Part shown: piece by piece, positions 46,928 to 55,845 of the stretch
How the letters are laid out: every line of letters starts with the position of its first letter
Numbering within the stretch: the stretch's first letter is position 1
Origin: Pseudogracilibacillus sp.
Lineage (GTDB): Bacteria; Bacillota; Bacilli; Bacillales; Amphibacillaceae
DNA length: 64,000 bases
Direction: 5' to 3'
NCBI GenBank assembly: GCA_026169815.1
Contig: JAPFDT010000038.1
Coordinates: forward strand, 20,698 to 84,697
Program-made: the position numbers and the translations under genes
Notes under the pieces: model-generated
What the model was told of the DNA's origin: nothing
The model's database searches: none
Seen by the model: only the letters and a program-made list of their open reading frames with translations

Positions 46928-47144
46928 GCGACAAAACAATTATTATAATTCGTGCTTTTCATTTAAATGTGATAATCTTATGTAAGAATACTTTTATTTA
47001 TGCAAAATGTAAATGAACGACATCATTAGTTAACATTTACCAAGAGATTGATGTAAAATTATTTACTGTATGTTTCATTTACTTTCTTGCTTGAGTAGTC
47101 TATAATGAAATTGTATAAGCTTACATAAAAGGAGGGGAAAAAGC

Positions 47145-47387
47145 ATGGATCGAATGTTTCGTGTGCTTGCCTTTTGGACTGCTATTTTTGCTATCATGTT
47201 TTACGTAGGAGACATGTTTAATACTGCAATATTATTCCTTGTTCAAACGGCTTTTTTCCTAACATTAAGTTATTTGAAGCTATCAGAACGTATGTATATG
47301 TATATGTTCGGGGCGTATCTAACAGTGTTTATGATTGGATTTACATGGTATACTGAGTTTATTATGATTCCAGGATTCGGTCATTAA
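47145..47387 (+). CDS. yqgY: DUF2626 membrane protein YqgY
   Basis: 80 residues, the usual length for the DUF2626/YqgY family, with three short hydrophobic helices (FRVLAFWTAIFAIMFYVGDMFN at the start; ends MIPGFGH). AAAGGAGGGG precedes the ATG. Function unknown. It marks the left edge of a break in synteny. Confidence 0.88.
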   Translation: MDRMFRVLAFWTAIFAIMFYVGDMFNTAILFLVQTAFFLTLSYLKLSERMYMYMFGAYLTVFMIGFTWYTEFIMIPGFGH

Positions 47388-47425
47388 ACAAAGAAAGTGG
47401 CTGGGACAAAACTCAGCTAAATAAT

Positions 47426-47466
47426 AAAACGGGAATTCAGTACCTACTGGATTCCCGTTTTATATT
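47426..47466 (+). terminator. Terminator of yqgY
   Basis: A 16-bp stem (47426-47441 with 47446-47461, one G-U pair) with an ACCT loop. It is preceded by the GGGACAAAAC motif also seen at both ends of the structure at 55846-56068. Confidence 0.85.
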
Positions 47467-47871
47467 TTATGAAAAAAATATTTATTATTCTTAAAATGCG
47501 CTAGACAAAAAGAGCACTTTCTAGTAAATTATAATTTTAGCAAACTTTGCTTGTATTTATTATCCTTATTTATAAGCAGTAGGCGAGGGGGGATACTCCT
47601 CTTTTTGCTACACGTAATCGATTATTAAGCAAAACATAACGAACGTAATGGTTCTACAGGTGAGTGAAAATCTGAAGAACCTTTATAAAATAAATGTTTT
47701 CAGCTAGGCTTCAAGTGGCATTTGTTCAAAATTAAAATATTCATATATAACAAATAGTTATCGTATAAGGAGGACGAAGTGAACATAGAATAGTTGAAAA
47801 GCTTTTCTGAATCTGTAAATAAAAAGCATTTGGCAAGCAGTTAAAGCATACAAAAAAATTATCAGTTTTAT
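47467..47871. other. Intergenic region without a recognisable gene
   Basis: About 400 bp after the yqgY terminator. I see scattered stop codons in all frames, a possible small hairpin (GGTTC...GAACC around 47650-47682), and no start codon with a good ribosome binding site and useful frame. It may be decayed sequence bordering the lipoprotein insert. Confidence 0.5.
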
Positions 47872-48813
47872 TTATTTTTTAATAATACCATTAGGTACAG
47901 TTTTTTCTATTGTATTTTCTTTTTTACCAATTCCACGAATTCGATCGATGAAATTATCATTTAGAAAGACATAATACTCTCCCTTAGGAATGTTTGGTGC
48001 CTCTTCTATTGTTTTGAAAATAGCATCGTAAACTTCTTCATTCGGTTTTTGTTTTTGATCTTCCATATAAAATTCTATTCCAAAGGATAATGTATCAGGG
48101 TCAAATTCATTTTCAGTAAAATAATTATTCAATTCTTTTTTTGTCATATTAGGATTTTCCATGTACTGTTCAAATAAGTCATCAAACACATCACCTAAAG
48201 TGCTAATGAAATAGTAAGGAGTAGTATATCCATTCCCTTTTACGCGTTCGATCACTTTAAAAGGAGTACCGGTAACTGGATGTTCTTCAGCTATATTTTC
48301 TAAAATATTATCAAGATTTTTAAAATCTTTTTCATAAGCCATGGCATATAAACCACCTTGAATTGCATTCTCAACTTGACCTTCCTCTGATCTTACGTTT
48401 GAGATATGAATGATATTGTTTTTAACATCAATCGGTACAATGGCAAATGTATAAAAATGGGGTTCCCCAATTGACTCAACAAATACAGATGCTCCGTCTA
48501 TTGCACTTACGATATTATGTACTTTGATTTGGGTATTATATTGATTTTCAAAAAACAATTCTACAGCTGTGACAATATCTTCACGACTTTCTTGTACTAT
48601 ATCGTCTATTTTTTTGTTTGCATTTCGTAAAGTAAAACCTTCCCCAGTGTATTCTTGAATAGAAACATAATTTTCCTTTTCGTATTTATTTAATTTACTA
48701 TTTTTCTCATTATTTTCACTATTAGATTGATCATTTTTCTCTAATAATGAACATCCATATAGTGAAAAAGACGAAAACACTGCCAATATTACGGTGATAA
48801 TTATATTTCTCAT
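47872..48813 (-). CDS. DUF1672-like lipoprotein
   Basis: 313 residues beginning with a lipoprotein signal peptide whose lipobox is LYGC; a Ser/Asn/Lys-rich linker leads to the mature domain with VSIQEYTGEGFTLRNANKKID, reminiscent of the DUF1672 lipoproteins of Staphylococcus and Bacillaceae. Expected on the outer face of the membrane. Start ATG 48813 follows GGAGGTG; a 9-codon open extension is rejected. Function unknown. With the next gene it forms a two-lipoprotein insert not present at this place in B. subtilis. Confidence 0.7.
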   Translation of the reverse strand: MRNIIITVILAVFSSFSLYGCSLLEKNDQSNSENNEKNSKLNKYEKENYVSIQEYTGEGFTLRNANKKIDDIVQESREDIVTAVELFFENQYNTQIKVHNIVSAIDGASVFVESIGEPHFYTFAIVPIDVKNNIIHISNVRSEEGQVENAIQGGLYAMAYEKDFKNLDNILENIAEEHPVTGTPFKVIERVKGNGYTTPYYFISTLGDVFDDLFEQYMENPNMTKKELNNYFTENEFDPDTLSFGIEFYMEDQKQKPNEEVYDAIFKTIEEAPNIPKGEYYVFLNDNFIDRIRGIGKKENTIEKTVPNGIIKK

Positions 48814-48931
48814 TGAACACCTCCGAATAATACTATTCATAAAGCAAATAACAGAATTTATATATATCCTAATTATTTTATATCATATTTTCAGTTATAA
48901 TTTGAATTAGTAAATTTATCCTGATACGATA

Positions 48932-49474
48932 CTAAAAATCAGGATTTAACTCTCTAATATGTTCTTTCATGTCTTCACGCCATTGTTTATAATCCTCACG
49001 GTCTACCAAATTAGAAACATAACTACTAATCTCTCGAAAAGCAGGATCAGCAGGACTATAGCCACCAACTGTTTTGGATTCATCGGTAAGATGGACAGTG
49101 ACATAATGAGTACCACCATCCAGCACTTCGTCATCAGTTAGGTGTTCATCCAGTTTCCAAAAGTTGTTTTTTTCAATTAATCTTTTAAGATATTCAATTT
49201 CTTCCTTACTCAAATCCAGTTCATATGTTGGCGCATCCTCATCAATGGTTAATTTGTCATTTTCTTCTAATTCACTATAAAGAGTAAGTTTGCCACTTGT
49301 TTCAATAGCATATATACTCGGAAAAGAATCTAGTACATGAATTTCTCCACCTATATAATCTGTCACTACAATAAATGGTCCATCTGATTCATAATTTTCT
49401 TTTTGTTGTTGACAACTAACAATTATACTTAAAAAAGATACTATAAGAATACTCTGTATCAATATTCTTTTCAT
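48932..49474 (-). CDS. Hypothetical lipoprotein
   Basis: 180 residues: signal peptide with lipobox IVSC at about residue 21, then a small domain with FIVVTDYIGGEIHVLDS and GGTHYVTVHLTDESKTVGGYSP. I do not recognise the family. AAAGGAGG precedes the ATG. It is in the same orientation as the DUF1672-like gene 119 bp downstream; they may share a transcript. It lies between degenerate repeat copies, consistent with accessory DNA (inference). Confidence 0.6.
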   Translation of the reverse strand: MKRILIQSILIVSFLSIIVSCQQQKENYESDGPFIVVTDYIGGEIHVLDSFPSIYAIETSGKLTLYSELEENDKLTIDEDAPTYELDLSKEEIEYLKRLIEKNNFWKLDEHLTDDEVLDGGTHYVTVHLTDESKTVGGYSPADPAFREISSYVSNLVDREDYKQWREDMKEHIRELNPDF

Positions 49475-49506
49475 GGAGTAATGACCTCCTTTAATTTTAA
49501 TATATA

Positions 49507-49753
49507 TGAATCAAATTCATCATTCATTTTAGGATTTCAAAAGTTTAATGAAAGCTCCATTTACTTTCATTACAGCTACCTGTTTTTAGCGGGTATAACT
49601 TCAAATGTTTTCGGATTCATGCTTTTCCCGGAGAAGTCAGTCGGCTTCCATTCAAGTACACTTAGTTACATAAACTAAACATGTATGATTACAAAAAATT
49701 ATAGCTAAACGTTCGTGTTTTTAATTAGATTCTACTACTATGAAAGTGATTCC
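49507..49753. repeat. Degenerate composite element (copy D), inverted relative to copy A
   Basis: Ends TGAATCAAATTCAT (49507-49520) and ATGAAAGTGATTCC (49740-49753). Between them lie, in order, the reverse complement of the conserved right block, the GCGGG/TTTTCCCG palindrome (about 49571-49649), an AAGTACACTTAGTTACAT block, and ACGTTCGTGTTTTT, all colinear with the reverse complement of 12453-12707. Mutated but nearly full length. Confidence 0.6.
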
Positions 49754-49922
49754 ATAATTGCTATATTCTTAAATCATGTATTAAGTATATCATTTATTTT
49801 TTTCAATAAATGCATTAATTTCATAATTAATAAAGAGAACCTCAAACAGGAACATAAAGTTTACTGATACACCGTTTAGTTACATAAGTTAAACACGTAT
49901 AATTATGAATGTTTATAGCTAA
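49661..49922. repeat. Imperfect ~49-bp direct repeat upstream of the lipoprotein genes
   Basis: Copy 1 at 49661-49708 (CTTAGTTACATAAACTAAAC ... TATAGCTAA) and copy 2 at 49874-49922 (GTTTAGTTACATAAGTTAAA ... TATAGCTAA). Copy 1 is part of the degenerate element; copy 2 is probably a fragment of another copy, with an ACATAAAGTTTA block nearby. No gene is visible in 49475-49922. Confidence 0.5.
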
Positions 49923-50717
49923 TTAATTTGTTTTTTGCAAAAATTGATTAGATAAATAAACGACACCACCATTAATAACATCGTGTGAAATCTTTGGCTG
50001 AAATCGTTGTTTTATACTCGTGATTTCTTTCGTGTATTTTTCAGTTGTTTTGTCTTCAAAAAAGTAATTCGCCATTTCAATTTCTTCCTCCATATACTGA
50101 AGGGATTCCTTAGCCCAATTATAATTTTCTTTTTGTATTTGCTCTGTTATTATTTGTTCAATTCTTTTATAGCCACTTTGTATTTTAATAATTGGTGAAA
50201 TAATATAGCAGTATGCTGATATAGAAGGGTCAAGCGAGATAAGATTTAATCTTTCCATCATGTTATGCACAATGGTTCCATTGATTAAATTTAACCCTAG
50301 TGAAAAAAAAGACTCCTTCTTTTGCTTTCCTTGGTAACTAATACAATAATTTGTTAATAGCCAAGGGTGTAACATTGTTTGCACATCAGTATGTTGTATT
50401 TCAAATAGCTGTACGACGTTATTTTCTTGTAACATAAGTTGATAAATTTGCTCTAAACGCGGACTACCGTGATGAATCCATTCTTTCTCAGGAGACTCAA
50501 CTTGTTTGGTCGTCAATAATAGTTGCTTTGGTTCACCTAATTGATTAGTCGCTGCGATATAGTGCCAATAAAAGGGACGATTCATTAATGCTTTATCCAT
50601 TTCTATCGTTAACTGAACGTGTATATTTGTCTCATCAACGAAAAGGATAGGGCATTGTTTAGCTTGAAAGAAACGATGTAGGAAGGGAATAATATCTAGT
50701 TTGTTGTTATATATCAT
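49923..50717 (-). CDS. yqhG: YqhG family protein
   Basis: 264 residues, cytoplasmic, no catalytic motif I recognise; FLHRFFQAKQCPIL near the start and FYWHYI in the middle fit YqhG. ATG 50717 has GGTGA upstream and overlaps the end of yqhH by 11 bp; ATG 50726 is an in-frame alternative. It is paired with the SNF2-type helicase YqhH as in B. subtilis. Function unknown. Confidence 0.83.
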   Translation of the reverse strand: MIYNNKLDIIPFLHRFFQAKQCPILFVDETNIHVQLTIEMDKALMNRPFYWHYIAATNQLGEPKQLLLTTKQVESPEKEWIHHGSPRLEQIYQLMLQENNVVQLFEIQHTDVQTMLHPWLLTNYCISYQGKQKKESFFSLGLNLINGTIVHNMMERLNLISLDPSISAYCYIISPIIKIQSGYKRIEQIITEQIQKENYNWAKESLQYMEEEIEMANYFFEDKTTEKYTKEITSIKQRFQPKISHDVINGGVVYLSNQFLQKTN

Positions 50718-52356
50718 AATGTTCATCACCAATACTTTGATTCATTTGGTCAATAACAGAAGTAAAATTATTTAATTTAATACGTAATTCACCTAAGGAA
50801 TTAGTTTCTTCCATCATATGTTTTACTTCTTGTTCGATACTATCGATCTGTAACTGAGCTAAAATAGCGTCTAACTTTCCTATAACATTTTCAAATATAG
50901 CTAATTTATCATAGAGTAATGTGACAATATGTTCTTCAATTGTTTTTTCAATAGCAAAGTTATAAATATGAATATGATTTTCTTGTCCGTAACGATGGAT
51001 TCTACCAATTCGTTGTTCTAAGCGCATTGGATTCCATGGTAAATCATAGTTAATAATATGATGACAAAATTGTAAGTTAATCCCTTCTCCACCAGCCTCT
51101 GTAGCGATTAACACTTGTTTATCTTGTTTAAACAGCTGAGTAATCCATTCTTTACGTCCTTTGTTCATACCACCTTTAAACGCAACTGAACTAATATCAT
51201 ATTGAGCTAAATACCATTGTAAATAAAACTGTGTAGCACGATATTCAGTAAATACAATCACTTTTTCTCCTTTGAGTTGTTCAATCATGTCAATGAGCTT
51301 TTTCGCTTTAATATGATGTGGTAAAGAAGCGATTGAATCTAATAAAGTTGGTTGTTGTGGAATGATATCGTCATTTGTTGTTTTTTCTAGCGATAGATAA
51401 CATGCTTCTCGAGATGAACATAATTGTTTTAAATAAGTTACTTTAGATAAAGAAGTTATCCCATGAAACGTATTTTCTAGATTCTGATAAACCTCGTGTT
51501 CCTCTTCAGAAAATTGGAGCCAAACAGTGTGGACATGTCGCTTTACATCATCTAACAATGTATCTTTACGTCGATTTCGCACCATAACTTTTTGAATAAG
51601 TTTTTTAAGAAATGTGTTATTAATCGCTTCATGCTTTTTGTTGTTATATTTTTTTGTAAATGATTTTTCAGTGCCTAAGTAACCAGGTTTTAAAATAGAT
51701 ACTAAATTAAATATTTCTTGTAAATCATTTTGAATTGGTGTCGCAGTTAATAGTAAACAATATTTTTTCTGCAATGATTGAACGAGATCATAATTCAATG
51801 TTTGCGAGTTTTTTAAACGATGAGCTTCATCAATAATAACCATATCAAAGTGAAGATTCGTTAGTTCTTCTCGATGATTTGGTCGTTTTGCTTGATCTAA
51901 TGAAGCAATGAAAAAAGGGTAATCATCCCAACTATAATTTTTACGATAATTGACTAATGGAATATAAAATTTCTCTTGTAATTCTTTAATCCATTGATTA
52001 ATGAGAGAAGCAGGTACTAAGATTAATGCATTTTTAACTAATCCACGTATCATGTATTCTTTTAATATAAGACCAGCTTCTATCGTTTTTCCGAGTCCTA
52101 CTTCATCTGCTAATATTGCGCGACCATTCATTTCTTGAATAACAGTTTTTGCTGCATCAAGTTGGTAATCTAAAGGTTTTATTTCAGGTAAATATTGTAA
52201 CACTTGTAAATCATCAAAATGGTTCACAAGCGTTGCATGTTTATATTGATAAGTTAGTTGAAACAAATCCCAGTTAGAATGATGTTGGCTATGTTCCATC
52301 ATGTTTTCTAATTTAGGGATAAAAGCATTGTCATAGTATATTGAAATGTCGTTCAT
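50707..52356 (-). CDS. yqhH: SNF2/RapA-type helicase YqhH
   Basis: 549-residue superfamily 2 ATPase: motif I ADEVGLGKTIEAGL, motif II IIDEAHRLKN, motif III LLTATPIQND, motif V ATEAGGEGINLQFC, motif VI RIGRIHRYGQ. RapA-like arrangement without accessory domains; likely acts on DNA or RNA polymerase (inference). In B. subtilis the divergent neighbour is gcvT; here it is yqhL on the same strand. Confidence 0.92.
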   Translation of the reverse strand: MNDISIYYDNAFIPKLENMMEHSQHHSNWDLFQLTYQYKHATLVNHFDDLQVLQYLPEIKPLDYQLDAAKTVIQEMNGRAILADEVGLGKTIEAGLILKEYMIRGLVKNALILVPASLINQWIKELQEKFYIPLVNYRKNYSWDDYPFFIASLDQAKRPNHREELTNLHFDMVIIDEAHRLKNSQTLNYDLVQSLQKKYCLLLTATPIQNDLQEIFNLVSILKPGYLGTEKSFTKKYNNKKHEAINNTFLKKLIQKVMVRNRRKDTLLDDVKRHVHTVWLQFSEEEHEVYQNLENTFHGITSLSKVTYLKQLCSSREACYLSLEKTTNDDIIPQQPTLLDSIASLPHHIKAKKLIDMIEQLKGEKVIVFTEYRATQFYLQWYLAQYDISSVAFKGGMNKGRKEWITQLFKQDKQVLIATEAGGEGINLQFCHHIINYDLPWNPMRLEQRIGRIHRYGQENHIHIYNFAIEKTIEEHIVTLLYDKLAIFENVIGKLDAILAQLQIDSIEQEVKHMMEETNSLGELRIKLNNFTSVIDQMNQSIGDEHYDI

Positions 52357-52450
52357 CTACTATTCATTCCTTTTGTAACAATAAATTTAAAGTATAAAAA
52401 TAGTATGTACAAAAAATGGATTTTTATGAATTGATTTAGTTAAACAATAA

Positions 52451-52495
52451 AATAAACCGTGTAGCAGGGACTTCTCCTTGCTTACACGGTTTATT
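52451..52495 (-). terminator. Terminator of yqhL
   Basis: AATAAACCGTGTAGCA pairs with TGCTTACACGGTTTATT (one mismatch/bulge), followed on the minus strand by a TTTATTTTATTGTTT tail. Confidence 0.8.
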
Positions 52496-52505
52496 GGAAT
52501 GACTT

Positions 52506-52883
52506 TTATTTCTTTTTATAATCTATTTTACCAGTCCATTTTTTAAAGCCACCTTGAAGAATGTTTACATCTTCAAAATTATGCTTTCTTAACATCTGTG
52601 CAGCTCTAAAAGAACGCGTTGTGTTTTGACAATATAGATAGACTGGTTTATCTGGACGCATGGCATTAATACTTTGTTTCATTTGCGTCATCGGGATGTT
52701 TCTTGCACCACGAATATAGCCATTTTCAAACTCTTTAGGTTCACGAACATCTATTAGTTGTGCCTTCCGATAGCCTTTGATAAATTCTTCTTGTGTTAAT
52801 AACGTAGCCATCGATCTTTGGCGGAAAAGAGTAAAAACATAGTACGCAATTAGTAAAACAATAATAATAATGAAAAATATCAT
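52506..52883 (-). CDS. yqhL: Membrane-anchored rhodanese-like protein YqhL
   Basis: 125 residues: an N-terminal transmembrane helix (2-19) and a single rhodanese domain (about 30-122) with active-site Cys85 in VYLYCQNTTRS and the LIDVREPKEFENGYIRGARNIP block. Possible sulfur transfer at the membrane. Its place near mntR and yqhO matches B. subtilis; the gcv genes that normally flank it are missing. Confidence 0.9.
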   Translation of the reverse strand: MIFFIIIIVLLIAYYVFTLFRQRSMATLLTQEEFIKGYRKAQLIDVREPKEFENGYIRGARNIPMTQMKQSINAMRPDKPVYLYCQNTTRSFRAAQMLRKHNFEDVNILQGGFKKWTGKIDYKKK

Positions 52884-53104
52884 CTGTTAATCCCCCAAAT
52901 TTATATATAATCTACCATTTATAGTATAAAGATAATGAAGTTATTTTACAATCAATCAGTGTTTTCTCACTTCATTTAATTGTAATGTAGAAAAAAAATA
53001 AATGAACGTTAAATAATTTTACAATATATATCTAGTAGTAGCTATAAAAATATTTATTGTCTAAGTTAATTTTAGTGAGTAAATTGTTGACGTGACACGG
53101 GTTT

Positions 53105-53168
53105 GAAAAGTTATCAAAAAAATCTCTAAAATGCAAATAAAACAATATGTAGCTATTTTTAACTTTTC
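53105..53168 (+). promoter_or_regulatory. Long stem-loop in the nrdJ leader/upstream region
   Basis: GAAAAGTTA (53105-53113) pairs with TAACTTTTC (53160-53168). It lies upstream of the likely promoter, so it may act as a DNA site or as part of a longer transcript. I looked for cobalamin-riboswitch conserved blocks and did not find them. Confidence 0.3.
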
Positions 53169-53181
53169 GGAGTACAACATA

Positions 53182-53210
53182 TTGATTTTTTGTATAAAAT
53201 TGTGTATCTT
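53182..53210 (+). promoter_or_regulatory. Candidate sigma-A promoter of nrdJ
   Basis: TTGATT (53182-53187) and TATCTT (53205-53210) with a 17-bp spacer, about 50 bp before the start codon. The rest of the 378-bp gap (52884-53261) is AT-rich with no gene. Confidence 0.4.
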
Positions 53211-53261
53211 AGATGTAATGAATCAATCATGATTTATAATTGATTTTTAGGAGCGATGCAT

Positions 53262-55823
53262 GTGTCAACAACAATTGATTTAAATAAAGAGGTAAATGTA
53301 TCAGTATTAAATGAAGATATTAAACAATTTCCCCAAGTACATCCAATTACAGAAGAGATGCACATTACACATGAGGGAGTATCACGATTAGTGATGCTAG
53401 ATCGGTATGCGTTTAAAGATACAGAGAAGAAAACATTAAAGGACGGAGATTTTGTCGTCTTAACTGTAAAATCAGATCCAAACTTTCCGGCTCGCGGTTA
53501 TGGAACAGTGAAAAAGATTGATTGGGATAAAAATATAGCAACGATTAAAGTTGCGGAAGAATTTGTTAATGTATTAGATGACGAAAATGAAATTGAAACA
53601 GGACTTGTTCAAAGAGCACTTGATTCAATTGATAAGCCGCTTGAAATATATTATGAACAAATCGCTCAACGAAATGCTACAGGTTTAGCTTCAGTAGAGG
53701 AAACGGAAGAAAAAAGACAAGCATCATATGAAGCATTTAAAGAAGAGCTAGCTAATTTAAACTTCGTACCAGCAGGACGTGTATTATATGGAGCTGGTTC
53801 TGAAACAGACGTTACATATTTCAACTGTTATGTGATGCCTTTTATTCAAGATTCACGTGAAGGTATTTCCGATCACCGTAAAGAAGTAATGGAAATTATG
53901 TCACGAGGTGGCGGTGTTGGAACAAATGGATCGACATTAAGACCACGTAATACACTTGCTCGTGGAGTAAACGGTAAATCATCTGGTTCTGTTTCCTGGT
54001 TAGATGATATTGCGAAATTAACGCACCTAGTTGAACAAGGTGGATCAAGACGTGGAGCACAAATGATTATGTTAGCAGATTGGCATCCAGATATTATCGA
54101 ATTTATTATTTCTAAAATGCAAAATCCACGCATCTTACGTTACTTAATCGAAAATACAGAAGATGAAGAAATTCGTCATTTAGCTAAAGAAAAATTAGAT
54201 TTCACACCTTTAACAGAAACAGAAAAAGATTTATATCAAAGCATTGTCAATTATAAAACAATGCCTGGTTTAGGTGGATTTACAGAAGATGCAATTAAAG
54301 AAGCAGAAGAAAAACTACGAACAGGTGGGACGTATTCTGTTCATCAATCGGAATTTTTAACAGGTGCTAATATTTCAGTATGTTTAACGAATGAATTTAT
54401 GGAAGCTGTCGAAAATAATGAAGAATATGAATTACGCTTTCCAAACGTTGAAAACTATTCTCCTGAAGAAATGGACGCTTACAATGAGAAATGGCATGAA
54501 ATCGGTGACGTTCGTCAGTGGGAAAAGTTAGGTTATGATATTAGAACATATCGTACAGTACGTGCAAAAGACTTATGGGATTTAATTAATATTTGTGCGA
54601 CATATTCAGCAGAACCTGGTATTTTCTTCATTGATAATGCAAATGAGATGACTAATGCTAAAGCATACGGTCAACAAGTCGTTGCAACGAACCCTTGTGG
54701 GGAGCAACCATTAGCACCATACTCGGTTTGTAACTTAGCAGCAATTAACTTAGCGGAAATGGCTAATAAAGAAACAAATTCAGTTGATTTTGAAAAACTG
54801 ATGGACACTGTAAAAGTGGGTGTACGTATGCAAGATAACGTAATTGATGCAACACCTTACTTTTTAGAAGCAAACAAAATACAGGCATTAGGAGAAAGAC
54901 GTGTTGGTCTAGGAGTAATGGGGTTACATGATTTACTCATTTATGCTGAAACAGCATATGGATCTGAAGAAGGTAACGAGCTAGTTGATAAAATATTTGA
55001 AACGATTGCAACGACAGCATACCGTACATCAATTGAGCTAGCGAAAGAAAAAGGTAGCTTCCCATTCTTAGTAGGTGAAACAGACGAGGAAACGAAACAG
55101 TTACGTGAGGCGTTTATTAATACAGGATATATGAAACAAATGCCTGTCGATATTAAAGAAGGTATCGTGAAACATGGTATTAGAAACTCTCACTTACTAA
55201 CAGTAGCACCGACTGGTTCAACAGGAACGATGGTCGGAGTAAGTACTGGATTAGAACCTTACTTCTCATTCTCTTATTACAGAAGTGGTCGTTTAGGGAG
55301 ATTTATTGAAGTAAAGGCAGATATCGTTCAAGAATATTTACAAGCACATCCTGAGGCAGATGAAAACAATTTACCAGAATGGTTTGTAACAGCAATGGAA
55401 TTACAACCTGAAGCACATGCAGATACACAATGTGTTATTCAGCGTTGGATTGATAGTTCGATTTCCAAAACAGTAAATGCGCCAAGAGGTTACACAGTAT
55501 CTCAAGTAGAAAGCGTGTACCAACGTTTATATAAAGGTGGAGCAAAAGGTGGAACTGTCTATGTAGATGGTAGCCGTGATTCACAAGTATTAACATTAGA
55601 GGCAGAGCAACTTACATTTGATGAAGTAGATGAATATGATACGTACGAAGAAACACCAAAAGTAGTCTTAGTTGATACGATTCATGAATTAGAGAAAACG
55701 AACGTTACAATTGGATCTGAAATTGGTGATCGTTGTCCAGTTTGTCGTGAAGGTCATGTTGCAGAAATTGGTGGCTGTAACACATGTACAAGCTGTGGCG
55801 CACAATTAAAATGTGGAATTTAA
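53262..55823 (+). CDS. nrdJ: Adenosylcobalamin-dependent (class II) ribonucleotide reductase
   Basis: 853 residues. Converts ribonucleotides to deoxyribonucleotides using a B12-generated radical, independent of oxygen. Active-site signatures: NPCGEQPL (radical Cys plus Glu), FNCY and SVCL for the redox cysteines, and PTGSTGTMVG for phosphate binding. The C-terminal tail carries CPVC and CNTCTSCGAQLKC, the zinc-binding/thioredoxin-reducible cysteines typical of NrdJ. GTG 53262 suits AGGAG 7 bp upstream; ATG 53256 is too close to it. It stands where lipM and the gcv operon lie in B. subtilis. Confidence 0.93.
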   Translation: MSTTIDLNKEVNVSVLNEDIKQFPQVHPITEEMHITHEGVSRLVMLDRYAFKDTEKKTLKDGDFVVLTVKSDPNFPARGYGTVKKIDWDKNIATIKVAEEFVNVLDDENEIETGLVQRALDSIDKPLEIYYEQIAQRNATGLASVEETEEKRQASYEAFKEELANLNFVPAGRVLYGAGSETDVTYFNCYVMPFIQDSREGISDHRKEVMEIMSRGGGVGTNGSTLRPRNTLARGVNGKSSGSVSWLDDIAKLTHLVEQGGSRRGAQMIMLADWHPDIIEFIISKMQNPRILRYLIENTEDEEIRHLAKEKLDFTPLTETEKDLYQSIVNYKTMPGLGGFTEDAIKEAEEKLRTGGTYSVHQSEFLTGANISVCLTNEFMEAVENNEEYELRFPNVENYSPEEMDAYNEKWHEIGDVRQWEKLGYDIRTYRTVRAKDLWDLINICATYSAEPGIFFIDNANEMTNAKAYGQQVVATNPCGEQPLAPYSVCNLAAINLAEMANKETNSVDFEKLMDTVKVGVRMQDNVIDATPYFLEANKIQALGERRVGLGVMGLHDLLIYAETAYGSEEGNELVDKIFETIATTAYRTSIELAKEKGSFPFLVGETDEETKQLREAFINTGYMKQMPVDIKEGIVKHGIRNSHLLTVAPTGSTGTMVGVSTGLEPYFSFSYYRSGRLGRFIEVKADIVQEYLQAHPEADENNLPEWFVTAMELQPEAHADTQCVIQRWIDSSISKTVNAPRGYTVSQVESVYQRLYKGGAKGGTVYVDGSRDSQVLTLEAEQLTFDEVDEYDTYEETPKVVLVDTIHELEKTNVTIGSEIGDRCPVCREGHVAEIGGCNTCTSCGAQLKCGI

Positions 55824-55845
55824 TAAGTTACTAACGTAAAATAAA

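Noticed and set aside
49481..49678. 65-codon plus-strand frame between the lipoprotein genes and yqhG
   Set aside because: It is wholly within the degenerate composite repeat and has no supporting start signal.
52884..53261. Cobalamin riboswitch upstream of nrdJ
   Set aside because: Expected for a B12-dependent gene in some genomes, but I could not find the conserved B12-box blocks; only a stem with a long AT-rich loop is seen.
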